Below are positions 7,515-14,102 of a stretch of DNA of 15,010 nt, one piece after another. Source of the stretch: Saccharicrinis sp. UBA6048 (GTDB lineage Bacteria > Bacteroidota > Bacteroidia > Bacteroidales > Marinilabiliaceae); assembly GCA_002429115.1 (NCBI GenBank), contig DIYS01000020.1, positions 1 to 15,010 of the forward strand. The letters are read 5' to 3'. Made by a program: the position numbers and the translations under genes. Position 1 is the first letter of the stretch. Each line of letters opens with the position of its first letter. The notes under the pieces are model-generated. The model was given only the letters and a program-made list of their open reading frames with translations. It had not been told where the DNA came from and searched no databases.

Positions 7515-9834
7515 TGACCGTCTGATTTGAACTGTTAATAACCCGCATTAGCATCTCATTAAACATGGCTCTCATTTCATCCATGTTATCTTTCAGGTCA
7601 TTGATTTGACCTTGCATATTGAAATTGACATTATCCTGGAACTTATCAATCTTGATATTGATAACCCGTTGCGAAGCGCCACCACTGATTATGTTTTCAC
7701 TGGCTTTGGTTTTGTCGACTACAGAAGGTTCAACCTTGAGCATAGGTTGGGATTCATTTTTTATCAGGCCGTTCGTTTTTTTAATTAAAAGCGAGTTATC
7801 CTTGATAATTTTATTTAATTGACCAAGAGAAAAACCAGTTAGTGACTTAGGCTTATCATTGATGGAATTCTTAAGTGTCATCATTCTTAAGCTTTCCCTT
7901 TGTGTTAAACCTTTTACCGAATAATCTCCCTTTTCCCAAGCTGCTATTGCAGACTTGTACCTATTATTTAGTTCCAAATACTCTTTATATTCTTTACTGT
8001 TCAGAGTATTGGATTTAATATCAGAAATAATGTCTTCAGCCTGACCTTTCCGTTCAATGGCATTATCCCTAATTGAAACTAATTGCCGTTGACTAGTGGT
8101 TTTTAGACCCGCTTTTCTGATATCTCTTTTAGTATCTTCTACCAGTCCTACACTTTCCTCTTTTAAAAGTTGAGCTTCTAATGAAGCCTGATTAAGACCT
8201 CTTTGTGCATTAGTCGCTTCTTTTGTTCTATCCCTAAATAATGTCACAGCTGAAACTACAGCTGTAAGAACTCCCAGCATTAAGCCTAAAGGATTTGCCT
8301 TAACAGCCATATTAAAAGCACGCATTGCTATGGTTGCCCGGCCTGTTGCCATTGCTTTAGCTAATGTTGCCGTTTTGCCTAGCATCATTACTCCGGCCTG
8401 AATCTTTCCGGCCTGTGAATAGGCCAAAGTAGCAGCCTTTAGGATTATTAATCCCTTACCCAGAGCTACAATATTCTTACGGTTTTCTTTCAGCCATACA
8501 ATGCCTTTTCGTACCTGCAAAATGGTCGTTCGGAGTGTCAGTCCTACCTGTTTGGTATCCATACTACGCACGAACAAAGTTGCTTCTTTGGTGACTGAAC
8601 GAAGGGCAGGCCCCATTTGGTCATAAATTTGTAAAGAAGCTTCCTGCGTTGTACTTTTCAATATCTGAAAATCACCCGACAAGTTATCCAGTTTTGTATT
8701 GGCCATACGTTTGGCTGCACCATCCGCATTATCCAATTCACCCGTCCAGTAACGTATCTTATCGGCACCTTCAGCCAGTAGGATGTTCATTTCCTGTATG
8801 GCTTCATTGCCAAAAATGGTACTCAGAGCCGCCTGCTTTTGTTTGTCGTTTAATCCGGCTGTCTGGCGGTTTAATTGTTCCACCATATTAGCCACCCCAA
8901 CAAACTGCCCTTTACTGTCGTGCAGATTCAGATTAAGCTGATTTATCGATGCCTGCATCTGTTTGGTTGGCTTATTCAGCCTCACAATAGAGGTACCCAA
9001 AGCACGGGTGGCCAGTGAACCCTTTAGGCCATTGTTGGCCAGAAGACCAATTACAGCATTGGATTCACTTAAACCAATTTTCATCGCCTTGGCACTAGGC
9101 CCCCAGTAGTTCATGGCATCAGCCATTTCTTCGACATTGGTGTTAAAACTACTTTGGGTCAAGGCCAATTGGTCGACTACCACCCCCGTTTCAGAGGCTT
9201 TCATACGATACTGGCTCAGGATATTGGTGGCAATATCGGCGCTTCGTGCCAGGTCAAGGCCTCCTGCTGCAGCCAGGTTAAGTGTGGCCGGTAAAGCTTC
9301 TACCTGCTGCTGAGCCTTAAAGCCTGCCTGTGCCAGGTAACCCATGGCATCAGCACTTTGTTTGGCGCTGTAGGCTGTTGTGGCCCCGGCATCACGGGCA
9401 GCCTGTTTAAGCCCCACCATTTCGGTACGGGTAGCACCTGACAAGGCCTGCACGTTGCTCATGCTTTTTTCAAAGCCTGCACCGGTTCCCACCAGGCTGG
9501 CTGCCATCATACCCGTTGAGAGTGTCAGGCCAAGCCCCATCACCATGCCTTTCAGCTTACTGATGGCCTTACTTGAACTAACAGCCTTTCGCTCCATACG
9601 TCCAAGGCCTGTTTCGGCTTTATTGCCAACCTTGGCCAATGAAGTCCCTAATTGATCCGAACTTTGTTTTGTTTTCACAAAGCGGCCATTAACATCGCGT
9701 AAACGACCATTTGCATCTTTGGTGAATTTCATCAAAGAGGCATCGGCTTTGTCAGCATTCTGCGCCAAAGAGGGCAAAACGGCATTACCGTTGGTATCTA
9801 CATTAATGCGATATGTTGTTCCTTGTGAGTTCAT
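7507..9834 (-). CDS. Tail tape measure protein (TP901-type core)
   Basis: This 775-residue protein sets tail length and is ejected into the cell envelope. Residues about 140-345 carry the TP901-type core (AARDAGATTAYSAKQSADAM, then AATLN-like helices and NNGLKGSLATRALGTSIV). Hydrophobic stretches lie at about 94-118 and 505-533, and most of the rest is helical. Residues 545-700 are Lys/Glu/Asn-rich and likely coiled coil, and 724-775 form a terminal amphipathic region. At roughly 1.5 angstroms per residue the tail would be near 110 nm. The ATG at 9834 lies inside the end of the chaperone -1 frame, and the stop overlaps the next start by eight bases. Base composition changes sharply within the gene (about 58% GC at 9241-9480, 32% at 7741-8040). 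Confidence 0.92.
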   Translation of the reverse strand: MNSQGTTYRINVDTNGNAVLPSLAQNADKADASLMKFTKDANGRLRDVNGRFVKTKQSSDQLGTSLAKVGNKAETGLGRMERKAVSSSKAISKLKGMVMGLGLTLSTGMMAASLVGTGAGFEKSMSNVQALSGATRTEMVGLKQAARDAGATTAYSAKQSADAMGYLAQAGFKAQQQVEALPATLNLAAAGGLDLARSADIATNILSQYRMKASETGVVVDQLALTQSSFNTNVEEMADAMNYWGPSAKAMKIGLSESNAVIGLLANNGLKGSLATRALGTSIVRLNKPTKQMQASINQLNLNLHDSKGQFVGVANMVEQLNRQTAGLNDKQKQAALSTIFGNEAIQEMNILLAEGADKIRYWTGELDNADGAAKRMANTKLDNLSGDFQILKSTTQEASLQIYDQMGPALRSVTKEATLFVRSMDTKQVGLTLRTTILQVRKGIVWLKENRKNIVALGKGLIILKAATLAYSQAGKIQAGVMMLGKTATLAKAMATGRATIAMRAFNMAVKANPLGLMLGVLTAVVSAVTLFRDRTKEATNAQRGLNQASLEAQLLKEESVGLVEDTKRDIRKAGLKTTSQRQLVSIRDNAIERKGQAEDIISDIKSNTLNSKEYKEYLELNNRYKSAIAAWEKGDYSVKGLTQRESLRMMTLKNSINDKPKSLTGFSLGQLNKIIKDNSLLIKKTNGLIKNESQPMLKVEPSVVDKTKASENIISGGASQRVINIKIDKFQDNVNFNMQGQINDLKDNMDEMRAMFNEMLMRVINSSNQTVNG

Positions 9835-10410
9835 CAGCTGTTCGCTCTTTTTCTTTCTGTCGGATATCTTCTAAAATGACGTACTTTAATGTCCACTCTT
9901 CATCGCTAAGCGAATCCGGATTAGGGGTAATGTTGTAATACTGGAGCAACGTATTGATATAGGCCACCGACCCTTCATTCAATTGTTGCTTTCGGGTCTT
10001 CTCTAACAGTTGCCCCAGTTCACGTTTTTTGCTGCAACCAGGTTGTACAAACAGAAATTGGCCGCCGCCATATAATTTTCAATGTCATTGGTAATTTTTT
10101 CCAATGTTAGTTCGCCTCCCAGGTAACAATCCACCATCAGCTTTTCAGCCTTTTTATAGGAGTCCACTTCTCCCGATTCATTCACAGACAAAGCTTCAGC
10201 TGCTGACATCTCCTGACGTGTTGGCTGGCGAAAGAAGACTACTTTACCGGGAATGTATTGTACCTGCTCTTTATTATCCTTGTCCTGAGTCACTTTTACT
10301 TCAGCATCGATGTCGAGGTACTTCACCTTACCAAACTGTGCTTTCCAATGGTTAACTTTAGCCTGGAGAGCTTCGGGTATTTCAAATTGCGTTTGTTGTT
10401 TTTGGCTCAT
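9803..10410 (-). CDS. Tail assembly chaperone frameshift fusion (gpGT-like)
   Basis: This is the predicted longer chaperone made by -1 slippage at 10030-10024. Residues 1-129 are shared with the short form; the -1 frame then adds 73 residues and stops at TAA 9805-9803, for about 202 residues in total. The extension starts RELGQLLEKTRKQQ, includes SLSDEEWTLKYVILEDIR and ends ADELTRNNISH. It has no internal stop and no plausible start codon of its own near its beginning, and it overlaps the tape measure start by 32 bases. A C-terminal helical domain with a conserved-looking Trp and an acidic/basic IRQKEKE end resembles T-domain extensions that bind the tape measure. In lambda the gpG/gpGT ratio is essential for tail formation, so the same role is inferred here. 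The extension region is 9803-10024. Confidence 0.85.
10003..10410 (-). CDS. Tail assembly chaperone, zero-frame product
   Basis: This 135-residue protein is predicted to be the short tail assembly chaperone, the counterpart of lambda gpG and of the P2 gpE/E' system, which binds the tape measure before tube assembly. It is mainly helical and acidic, with KKAEKLMVDCYLGGEL in the middle and a helical end (MAAANFCLYNLVAAKNVNWGNC). It sits between the tube and tape measure genes, as in almost all long-tailed phages. Just before its stop (TAG at 10005-10003) the gene contains an in-phase A_AAA_AAC slippery heptamer, and the -1 frame is open down to 9803. The expected longer product is described in a separate entry. 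Confidence 0.85.
   Translation of the reverse strand: MSQKQQTQFEIPEALQAKVNHWKAQFGKVKYLDIDAEVKVTQDKDNKEQVQYIPGKVVFFRQPTRQEMSAAEALSVNESGEVDSYKKAEKLMVDCYLGGELTLEKITNDIENYMAAANFCLYNLVAAKNVNWGNC
10024..10030 (-). promoter_or_regulatory. -1 programmed ribosomal frameshift site A_AAA_AAC
   Basis: On the coding strand codons 127-129 of the tail chaperone read GCA AAA AAC, giving the heptamer A AAA AAC in exact X_XXY_YYZ phase, among the most efficient bacterial -1 slippery sequences. Slippage changes the next codon from GTG to CGT and avoids the zero-frame TAG seven codons later. A 5-base complementary pair GACCC/GGGTC lies about 25-55 bases downstream, but no strong, well-spaced stimulatory stem-loop is obvious. 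The site and phase are seen directly; use by the ribosome is inferred. Confidence 0.88.
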
Positions 10411-10432
10411 TTAATCCGTTTTTAAAAGCTTT

Positions 10433-10876
10433 TTAAATCTGTGGTTTTACTCTTAATGCCTTAAATGGCAGGGCTACCTTAATGTGGGTATTCCCTTGTG
10501 AGAATTTCTTACCACCGCTTTCGAACTTAATACCGCTTACCATGTCCACAATGGTTTTCATGGCCACGGTAGCCGCATCCTTGTTTAAAGGCACGTAACT
10601 GATAATGGCTTCCAGTTCCAGGTCGGTCACATCATTGCCGCCACGTTTTTTAGCTTCTGTTACCAGAGCCTCGTAACCGCTTTGAAGTACTTCCAGTGAA
10701 CCTGTATAGGTTTTATTGCCTTCGCCTATAAACTGAGGGTTTTCACCGGCTCCAAAGATTTCTTCCAGCACCTTGTTAGGCTTGTATTCAATATCGGTCA
10801 GTTCAATCATGGGACGCCCATCCAAAAGAAGGGTCAGTTCTTTCCAGGCGAACTGCTGTGTTTTAGTACTAAACAT
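10433..10876 (-). CDS. Tail tube protein
   Basis: This 147-residue protein should polymerise into the inner tail tube through which DNA passes. It has the right length, alternating beta strands and a short helix, with an N-terminal STKTQQFAWKELTLLLDGRP segment and a C-terminal beta strand (HIKVALPFKALRVKPQI). It lies directly after the sheath gene and directly before the tail chaperone, the conserved order in contractile tails. No membrane segment or signal peptide is present. The assignment depends mainly on size and position; no alternative fits this slot better. Confidence 0.8.
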   Translation of the reverse strand: MFSTKTQQFAWKELTLLLDGRPMIELTDIEYKPNKVLEEIFGAGENPQFIGEGNKTYTGSLEVLQSGYEALVTEAKKRGGNDVTDLELEAIISYVPLNKDAATVAMKTIVDMVSGIKFESGGKKFSQGNTHIKVALPFKALRVKPQI

Positions 10877-10895
10877 ATAAACGTCTGTTTATGGG

Positions 10896-12056
10896 TTATT
10901 CTAATGTTTTGGCAAAGCCAATCTCCACCACAATGTTTTTGTGGTAAGCACGTGGCTGTGTATTCAATTTTACCACTGTTTGCCCGGTGCCCAGTACATC
11001 CTGAGCCGGGTCAACAAAGCTCTGGAACCCGCTAATCTCATTGGCCGCTCCCATAGTTGTGTTAACAGCATCATCAATCTTTCCCTGGAGGCGTTTTAAT
11101 TCACCTATGGTGATATTGCCTTTGCTGTCCACGGCGTAATCGTCATTGACAAAATCCAGAAAAGCCGTGTAGGCGGTGCGCTCCACTTTATCAATCACGC
11201 GGCCACGGGCAAAGCTGGAGTAATCATCAGCGTTGGATGTGGCAGTAGGATCATCATTGTAGAAATAACCGGCCTTACCAAAGCGTTTAATAGGCAATAC
11301 ATAACCCTTGTCATGAATAGTGTCTGCTTTACCTACAATAGATTCAGCTGTAGATGCGCCATCAGTCAGGTAGGCCTCATTAATCCCCAGGTCGCCACTG
11401 GCCACACGTCCTATATTACGTTGCACGGCAATGGACGAATAAAGCCCCAGAAGAAAACCAACGCGAGCCTCTTTGCCACCATTAACACCATGCAGGCTAA
11501 TTTGAACTCTGTTATTGGTACCTTGCTTTAAGTCTCTTAGTTTGGCTACATCACCATCCCATTCGCGTCCGGGAAGAATACAACGGGTAGGAATGTATTT
11601 TGCTGCCAGGCTATCGCATAAGGTTTGAGCATTGGTCATGGCGTTGTACACGTCTTTATCAATGCCTTCAGTTTGGTCTGCCGAATAAGAATCAGGTTTT
11701 TCAATGTTGGCTCCCCAGAAACGGACACGCCCACCACTGTTTACAATCAACTTTTTGGCAATGTCATTACCTTCGTTGCAAATATCGGCCAGTAAAGAAG
11801 CATCACTTACAATCATGATCCACACTTCCTGACCATCACCGGCTTTGCTGTAAAAGTCTTTAATTTCTTCCAGTGCAAATCCGCTTAACTTTAAGGCCTC
11901 AGCATCCTTTACCCCAAAAATAGCTTTGGGTGTATTTAAGCTTAGCTCACTGGTGGCCGCATGAGAAAGAATCAGGCCGGCAATACCATCTGCTGAAGGA
12001 TTAACCCCACCCAATGAGCCATTAAGTGTTTTAAATGTTACGTTTGATATCGGCAT
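10896..12056 (-). CDS. Contractile tail sheath protein (DUF2586-like)
   Basis: This 386-residue protein forms the contractile outer tube of the tail. Its size, alpha/beta character and N-terminus (MPISNVTFKTLNGSLGG), followed by a surface-exposed middle domain, fit the short DUF2586-type sheath of Bacteroidota phages. The C-terminal region (about 270-386) contains the segment RVIDKVERTAYTAFLDFVND, a region that assigns subunits to the contractile lattice, and a final beta strand (NIVVEIGFAKTLE) of the type that donates to neighbouring subunits in sheaths. The next gene, 19 bases downstream, is a tube-size protein, the usual sheath-tube order. This is the main evidence that the phage is a myovirus. 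Assignment comes from family recall and gene order rather than a search. Confidence 0.85.
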   Translation of the reverse strand: MPISNVTFKTLNGSLGGVNPSADGIAGLILSHAATSELSLNTPKAIFGVKDAEALKLSGFALEEIKDFYSKAGDGQEVWIMIVSDASLLADICNEGNDIAKKLIVNSGGRVRFWGANIEKPDSYSADQTEGIDKDVYNAMTNAQTLCDSLAAKYIPTRCILPGREWDGDVAKLRDLKQGTNNRVQISLHGVNGGKEARVGFLLGLYSSIAVQRNIGRVASGDLGINEAYLTDGASTAESIVGKADTIHDKGYVLPIKRFGKAGYFYNDDPTATSNADDYSSFARGRVIDKVERTAYTAFLDFVNDDYAVDSKGNITIGELKRLQGKIDDAVNTTMGAANEISGFQSFVDPAQDVLGTGQTVVKLNTQPRAYHKNIVVEIGFAKTLE

Positions 12057-12058
12057 CG

Positions 12059-12241
12059 TTATTGCTTTTTATCTTGTTTTTTAATTGGGCGGATCAGCTC
12101 CCGAAGGTTCTGATCCCCCTTAATGGACTGTGCGTGTTTCTCAGCATCCGATTGATTAAAGAAAGCCAGCCCGTCACTGGTGAAGTAAAATGAATCCTGC
12201 TTTGGATATGCCTTCAGGTATGTTTCGTCACGTGGGTTCAT
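12059..12241 (-). CDS. 60-residue protein carrying the DG-FFN motif
   Basis: This small soluble protein of unknown function has its best start at the ATG at 12241, one base after the stop of the upstream gene (TAAAATG arrangement). A longer version from 12277 would overlap the membrane-protein gene by 35 bases and add only 12 residues. The protein starts MNPRDETYLKAYP, carries FTSDGLAFFNQSDAEKHA at about residues 20-37, and ends in a basic tail, IRPIKKQDKKQ. The motif matches that of the coiled-coil protein at 13690-14019, suggesting related domains. It ends two bases before the sheath start, so it is probably co-translated with the tail genes. No known family is recognised with certainty. 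Confidence 0.65.
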   Translation of the reverse strand: MNPRDETYLKAYPKQDSFYFTSDGLAFFNQSDAEKHAQSIKGDQNLRELIRPIKKQDKKQ

Positions 12242-12242
12242 T

Positions 12243-12479
12243 TTACTTGTTTTTACGTTTTCCACGGTTATTTTCAATATCCACCGTTCGGTTATCGGTC
12301 ATGTCCTGGTCTGCACGATTGCCATTGCCTTTCACCTTTTGTTTGATGTCATTTTGATTGTTGACAACAGTGGTCGGCTTTTCAATCCAGGTGGAATAAA
12401 AGTAAATACCGGAAGGAACTCCCACTGTCATGCCCAGCAGGAAGGCGGCTATTAAGCGCCAGGGTTTAATACTTTTCAT
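12243..12479 (-). CDS. One-segment membrane protein after endolysin, spanin-like candidate
   Basis: This is a 78-residue protein. Residues about 8-29 form a membrane segment (PWRLIAAFLLGMTVGV and onward) preceded by MKSIK, so it should be an inner-membrane protein with a 45-residue soluble C-terminal part. The soluble part is polar and Asn/Lys/Asp-rich (KQKVKGNGNRADQDM) and ends in basic GKRKNK. Being next to the endolysin suggests a spanin-like or other lysis accessory role, since Gram-negative phages usually need an outer-membrane disruption step. Against this, it is short, lacks a coiled coil, and no lipoprotein partner is seen embedded or nearby. The start at 12479 follows the endolysin stop by three bases. 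Confidence 0.6.
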   Translation of the reverse strand: MKSIKPWRLIAAFLLGMTVGVPSGIYFYSTWIEKPTTVVNNQNDIKQKVKGNGNRADQDMTDNRTVDIENNRGKRKNK

Positions 12480-12482
12480 CGG

Positions 12483-13049
12483 CTAGCAATTTGGAGGTTC
12501 TCTGTCAATCCAGTTGGCTACTTTATACACTTGTCGTTTTAACCGTCGTTTGACATATACACCATCGCCTTCCCTGGAACCGGCTCCGTTGGTATTACCT
12601 TCAACCGTAATGCAGTATTGTTTTCCCGGAGGCCATTTGTGTATAAAGCCCACATGAGCAATCCGCTTTTTACTTTTAAAGTATATACCCATTATATCGC
12701 CTTTCTGCGCCTGTTCTTTAGGTATGACCTTGGAATTGGGAAACCAGCTGGGCGACCATGCGGGGGATTTGGGAACCGGTAAATCATGTTGCTTATAGAT
12801 GTAAGTCGGGTAGGCAGCACACCAGGCATAGCCTTTGCCTAATCCGGCCGATGCTAAAAATAGCTCTACCTCTTTACCGTCATTGTGCCCGGTTAGTTCG
12901 CGTACATGCAAAAAGCTCATGTACATATCTTCAACGCTTTCTCTTACTTCGCAGGTTTGCGTTATATCCTGCGCTTTTGTATCATTTGTACACATGGTAC
13001 AAATGACCATGGCCATTAAGGCCAGTGTGAGTTTTAAAAACTGTTTCAT
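12483..13049 (-). CDS. Secreted CHAP-like endolysin (peptidoglycan amidase/endopeptidase)
   Basis: This 188-residue lysis enzyme is predicted to cleave peptide or amide bonds of peptidoglycan. Residues 1-26 form a Sec signal peptide: basic MKQFLK, a hydrophobic core to about residue 19, and a plausible signal peptidase I site at TKA/QD. The catalytic region has Cys77 in GKGYAWCAAY, His132 in RIAHVGFI, and polar residues in EGNTN (150-154), the Cys-His-polar order of CHAP/NlpC-P60-like cysteine peptidases. Two cysteines in the leader (17 and 20) do not form a good lipobox. An exported endolysin would not need a large holin pore to reach the periplasm. Neighbours are two membrane proteins upstream and a one-segment membrane protein downstream (3-base gap), making a lysis cassette. 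The fold assignment is strong from the motifs; the exact bond cut is not known. Confidence 0.85.
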   Translation of the reverse strand: MKQFLKLTLALMAMVICTMCTNDTKAQDITQTCEVRESVEDMYMSFLHVRELTGHNDGKEVELFLASAGLGKGYAWCAAYPTYIYKQHDLPVPKSPAWSPSWFPNSKVIPKEQAQKGDIMGIYFKSKKRIAHVGFIHKWPPGKQYCITVEGNTNGAGSREGDGVYVKRRLKRQVYKVANWIDREPPNC

Positions 13050-13102
13050 AACTGATTGAAATTATTACTGTTCTTTGTTAGTTTTTCGCTGCCGTCGCAC
13101 GG

Positions 13103-13492
13103 CTAGATGACTAATGAAAAAATGATGACTGCACCAATAAAATGAAGGGCAAAAAGCACCACTGCTATCCACATGCGTTGCCGGTCACTAATCTTGGTGA
13201 TAAATACCCCGGCAATGTATTTGTCAATAAACTCGCCTATTGTGGGAAAAGCCATCCGCATAGAGAACCATGCGCAGGCCTGAGCCGCAAAGTAGAGTAC
13301 CAAGCCAAAGATTAAAGCCTGGAATAAGCCGGCATCATCAACACCCGCCTGCGGGTCTATCCAGCGGGTTACATAACCGCTCGCCCACCAGATAGGAATC
13401 GCAACCAATAAAGGCAGGTACTCGTTGTACTTAATCAGGAACTTGCTGAGCCACTTCCTGAATCCCTGGAATCGTTTCTTGAACTTCTCCAT
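13103..13492 (-). CDS. Three-segment membrane protein, holin candidate 2
   Basis: This 129-residue protein has a basic amphipathic N-terminus (MEKFKKRFQGFRKWL), then hydrophobic segments at about residues 24-42, 55-77 and 106-128, the last ending the protein. Three membrane segments plus a short charged loop resemble the topology of class I holins, although it is larger than lambda S. It overlaps the upstream small membrane gene by 58 bases in the -1 frame, and the endolysin gene follows after a 53-base gap. The tight overlap suggests translational coupling of two membrane proteins acting together, for instance holin/antiholin or a two-part holin. That pairing is inferred. The ATG at 13492 has no obvious Shine-Dalgarno sequence, which is common in Bacteroidota. 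Confidence 0.65.
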   Translation of the reverse strand: MEKFKKRFQGFRKWLSKFLIKYNEYLPLLVAIPIWWASGYVTRWIDPQAGVDDAGLFQALIFGLVLYFAAQACAWFSMRMAFPTIGEFIDKYIAGVFITKISDRQRMWIAVVLFALHFIGAVIIFSLVI

Positions 13493-13656
13493 AAAGTGTA
13501 TTGTTTTTTGATATAGTGTACCAGGATACCACCAAGTGCGCCTACGACACCGACTAAAAAGGCATTCAATAGTCCGGGAACATCAATTAAACCTAACATC
13601 ATTGCTAAACTGCTGCTGCCTGCACCTGTAAATCCTGAGTTCACTAAATCTTTCAT
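13435..13656 (-). CDS. Small membrane protein, holin candidate 1
   Basis: This 73-residue protein has a hydrophobic, Gly/Ala-rich segment at about residues 15-45 (including GLLNAFLVGVVGALGGILV) followed by a basic stretch, HYIKKQ, and a hydrophilic Ser/Asp/Arg-rich tail. The size, the one or two membrane segments and the charged C-terminus fit a phage holin, and the endolysin gene lies two genes downstream. Its last 58 bases overlap the start of the next gene, in another frame, and encode a low-complexity tail (DSRDSGSGSASS) that may be dispensable. It could instead be a membrane-anchored accessory protein. Evidence is topology and context only. Confidence 0.6.
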   Translation of the reverse strand: MKDLVNSGFTGAGSSSLAMMLGLIDVPGLLNAFLVGVVGALGGILVHYIKKQYTLWRSSRNDSRDSGSGSASS

Positions 13657-13689
13657 TATTACTGACTAATTGTTAATCATTAAGCACTA

Positions 13690-14019
13690 CTATTGCAATG
13701 CTTCAATCTGTTTCTCAAGCTCGTCAATTGTAGCCTGTAGTTCGTTTTTCTCGCTTTCCCCGGTTGCATCCAGTAGCAATTGCTTAGCTGCGGTCAGTTC
13801 CTCGTTTAGCTGTTCAAGCTCGGCTGCCTTATTGGCGTTTGCTTCTTCCGCCTTGGTATCGCGTTTAACAGTGCTGTAGTTTTCTTTCACTGTTGCCTTG
13901 CGACTTTCGGCCTGTGACTTGTTAAAGTAGCAATAGCCATCATTAAAGATGTATTGCACCTGCAGGTCGGCATTGGCCTTAAAATTGGCATCTGTAATTT
14001 TCTTTAACCTTTTATCCAT
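13690..14019 (-). CDS. Small protein with DG-FN motif and C-terminal coiled coil
   Basis: This is a 109-residue cytoplasmic protein of unknown function. Residues about 17-42 hold the pattern Y-x3-D-G-x2-[FY]-F-N-x-S-x-A-E, which recurs in the 60-residue protein encoded at 12059-12241. Residues about 52-109 are rich in Glu, Leu, Ala and Gln with heptad-like spacing (for example LEQLNEELTAAKQLL and IDELEKQIEALQ) and should form a coiled coil. There is no signal peptide or membrane segment. It lies between the capsid gene and the lysis cassette, after the intergenic hairpin. A head-tail joining or scaffold-like role is possible from position, but no head-completion family is recognised. The ATG at 14019 is the natural start. 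Confidence 0.7.
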   Translation of the reverse strand: MDKRLKKITDANFKANADLQVQYIFNDGYCYFNKSQAESRKATVKENYSTVKRDTKAEEANANKAAELEQLNEELTAAKQLLLDATGESEKNELQATIDELEKQIEALQ

Positions 14020-14033
14020 GCTGCTTAGAGTTT

Positions 14034-14064
14034 ATTAAAGCGTACTTTGAAAGCACGCTTTAAT
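14034..14064 (-). terminator. Hairpin after the capsid gene (terminator or attenuator candidate)
   Basis: An exact 10-base inverted repeat (ATTAAAGCGT at 14034-14043, ACGCTTTAAT at 14055-14064) surrounds an 11-base loop that can pair by another three bases after one mismatch, leaving a TGA loop. It sits in the 83-base gap between the capsid stop and the next start. On the coding strand the stem is followed by AAACTCTAAG and not by a clear U-run, so it is not a classic Rho-independent terminator. It may act as a partial terminator, or as an mRNA 3'-end stabiliser that lets capsid expression exceed downstream genes. The hairpin is directly visible; its role is inferred. Confidence 0.55.
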
Positions 14065-14102
14065 CATGTGTCTGATTGCTTATTGTTTAAAAGTGTATTT
14101 GT

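Noticed and set aside
9380..9655. Plus-strand ORF of 91 codons in the tape measure region
   Set aside because: It is opposite the GC-rich, strongly coding N-terminal part of the tape measure and has Arg/Pro/Ser-rich shadow composition. Other plus-strand ORFs (for example 3220-3486, 5238-5537, 13670-13879) are also shadows.
10424..10433. AAAAGCTTTT palindrome between tube and chaperone genes as a terminator
   Set aside because: A perfect palindrome without a loop cannot form a stable hairpin, and a break here would separate tube from chaperone and tape measure.
12059..12277. The longer 72-residue version of the small gene starting at 12277
   Set aside because: It overlaps the upstream membrane gene by 35 bases, and an ATG at 12241 sits directly after that gene's stop, matching the spacing of other genes here.
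1..13492. Extracellular contractile injection system or tailocin instead of a phage
   Set aside because: A capsid gene and lysis genes adjoin the tail genes in the same operon, and no AAA ATPase of the kind found in injection systems is present.
13504..13509. A six-A run (T6 on the plus strand) in the first holin candidate as a second -1 frameshift site
   Set aside because: Codons read ATC AAA AAA CAA, so the heptamer AAAAAAC is in AAA_AAA_C phase and not X_XXY_YYZ; the downstream gene has its own ATG.
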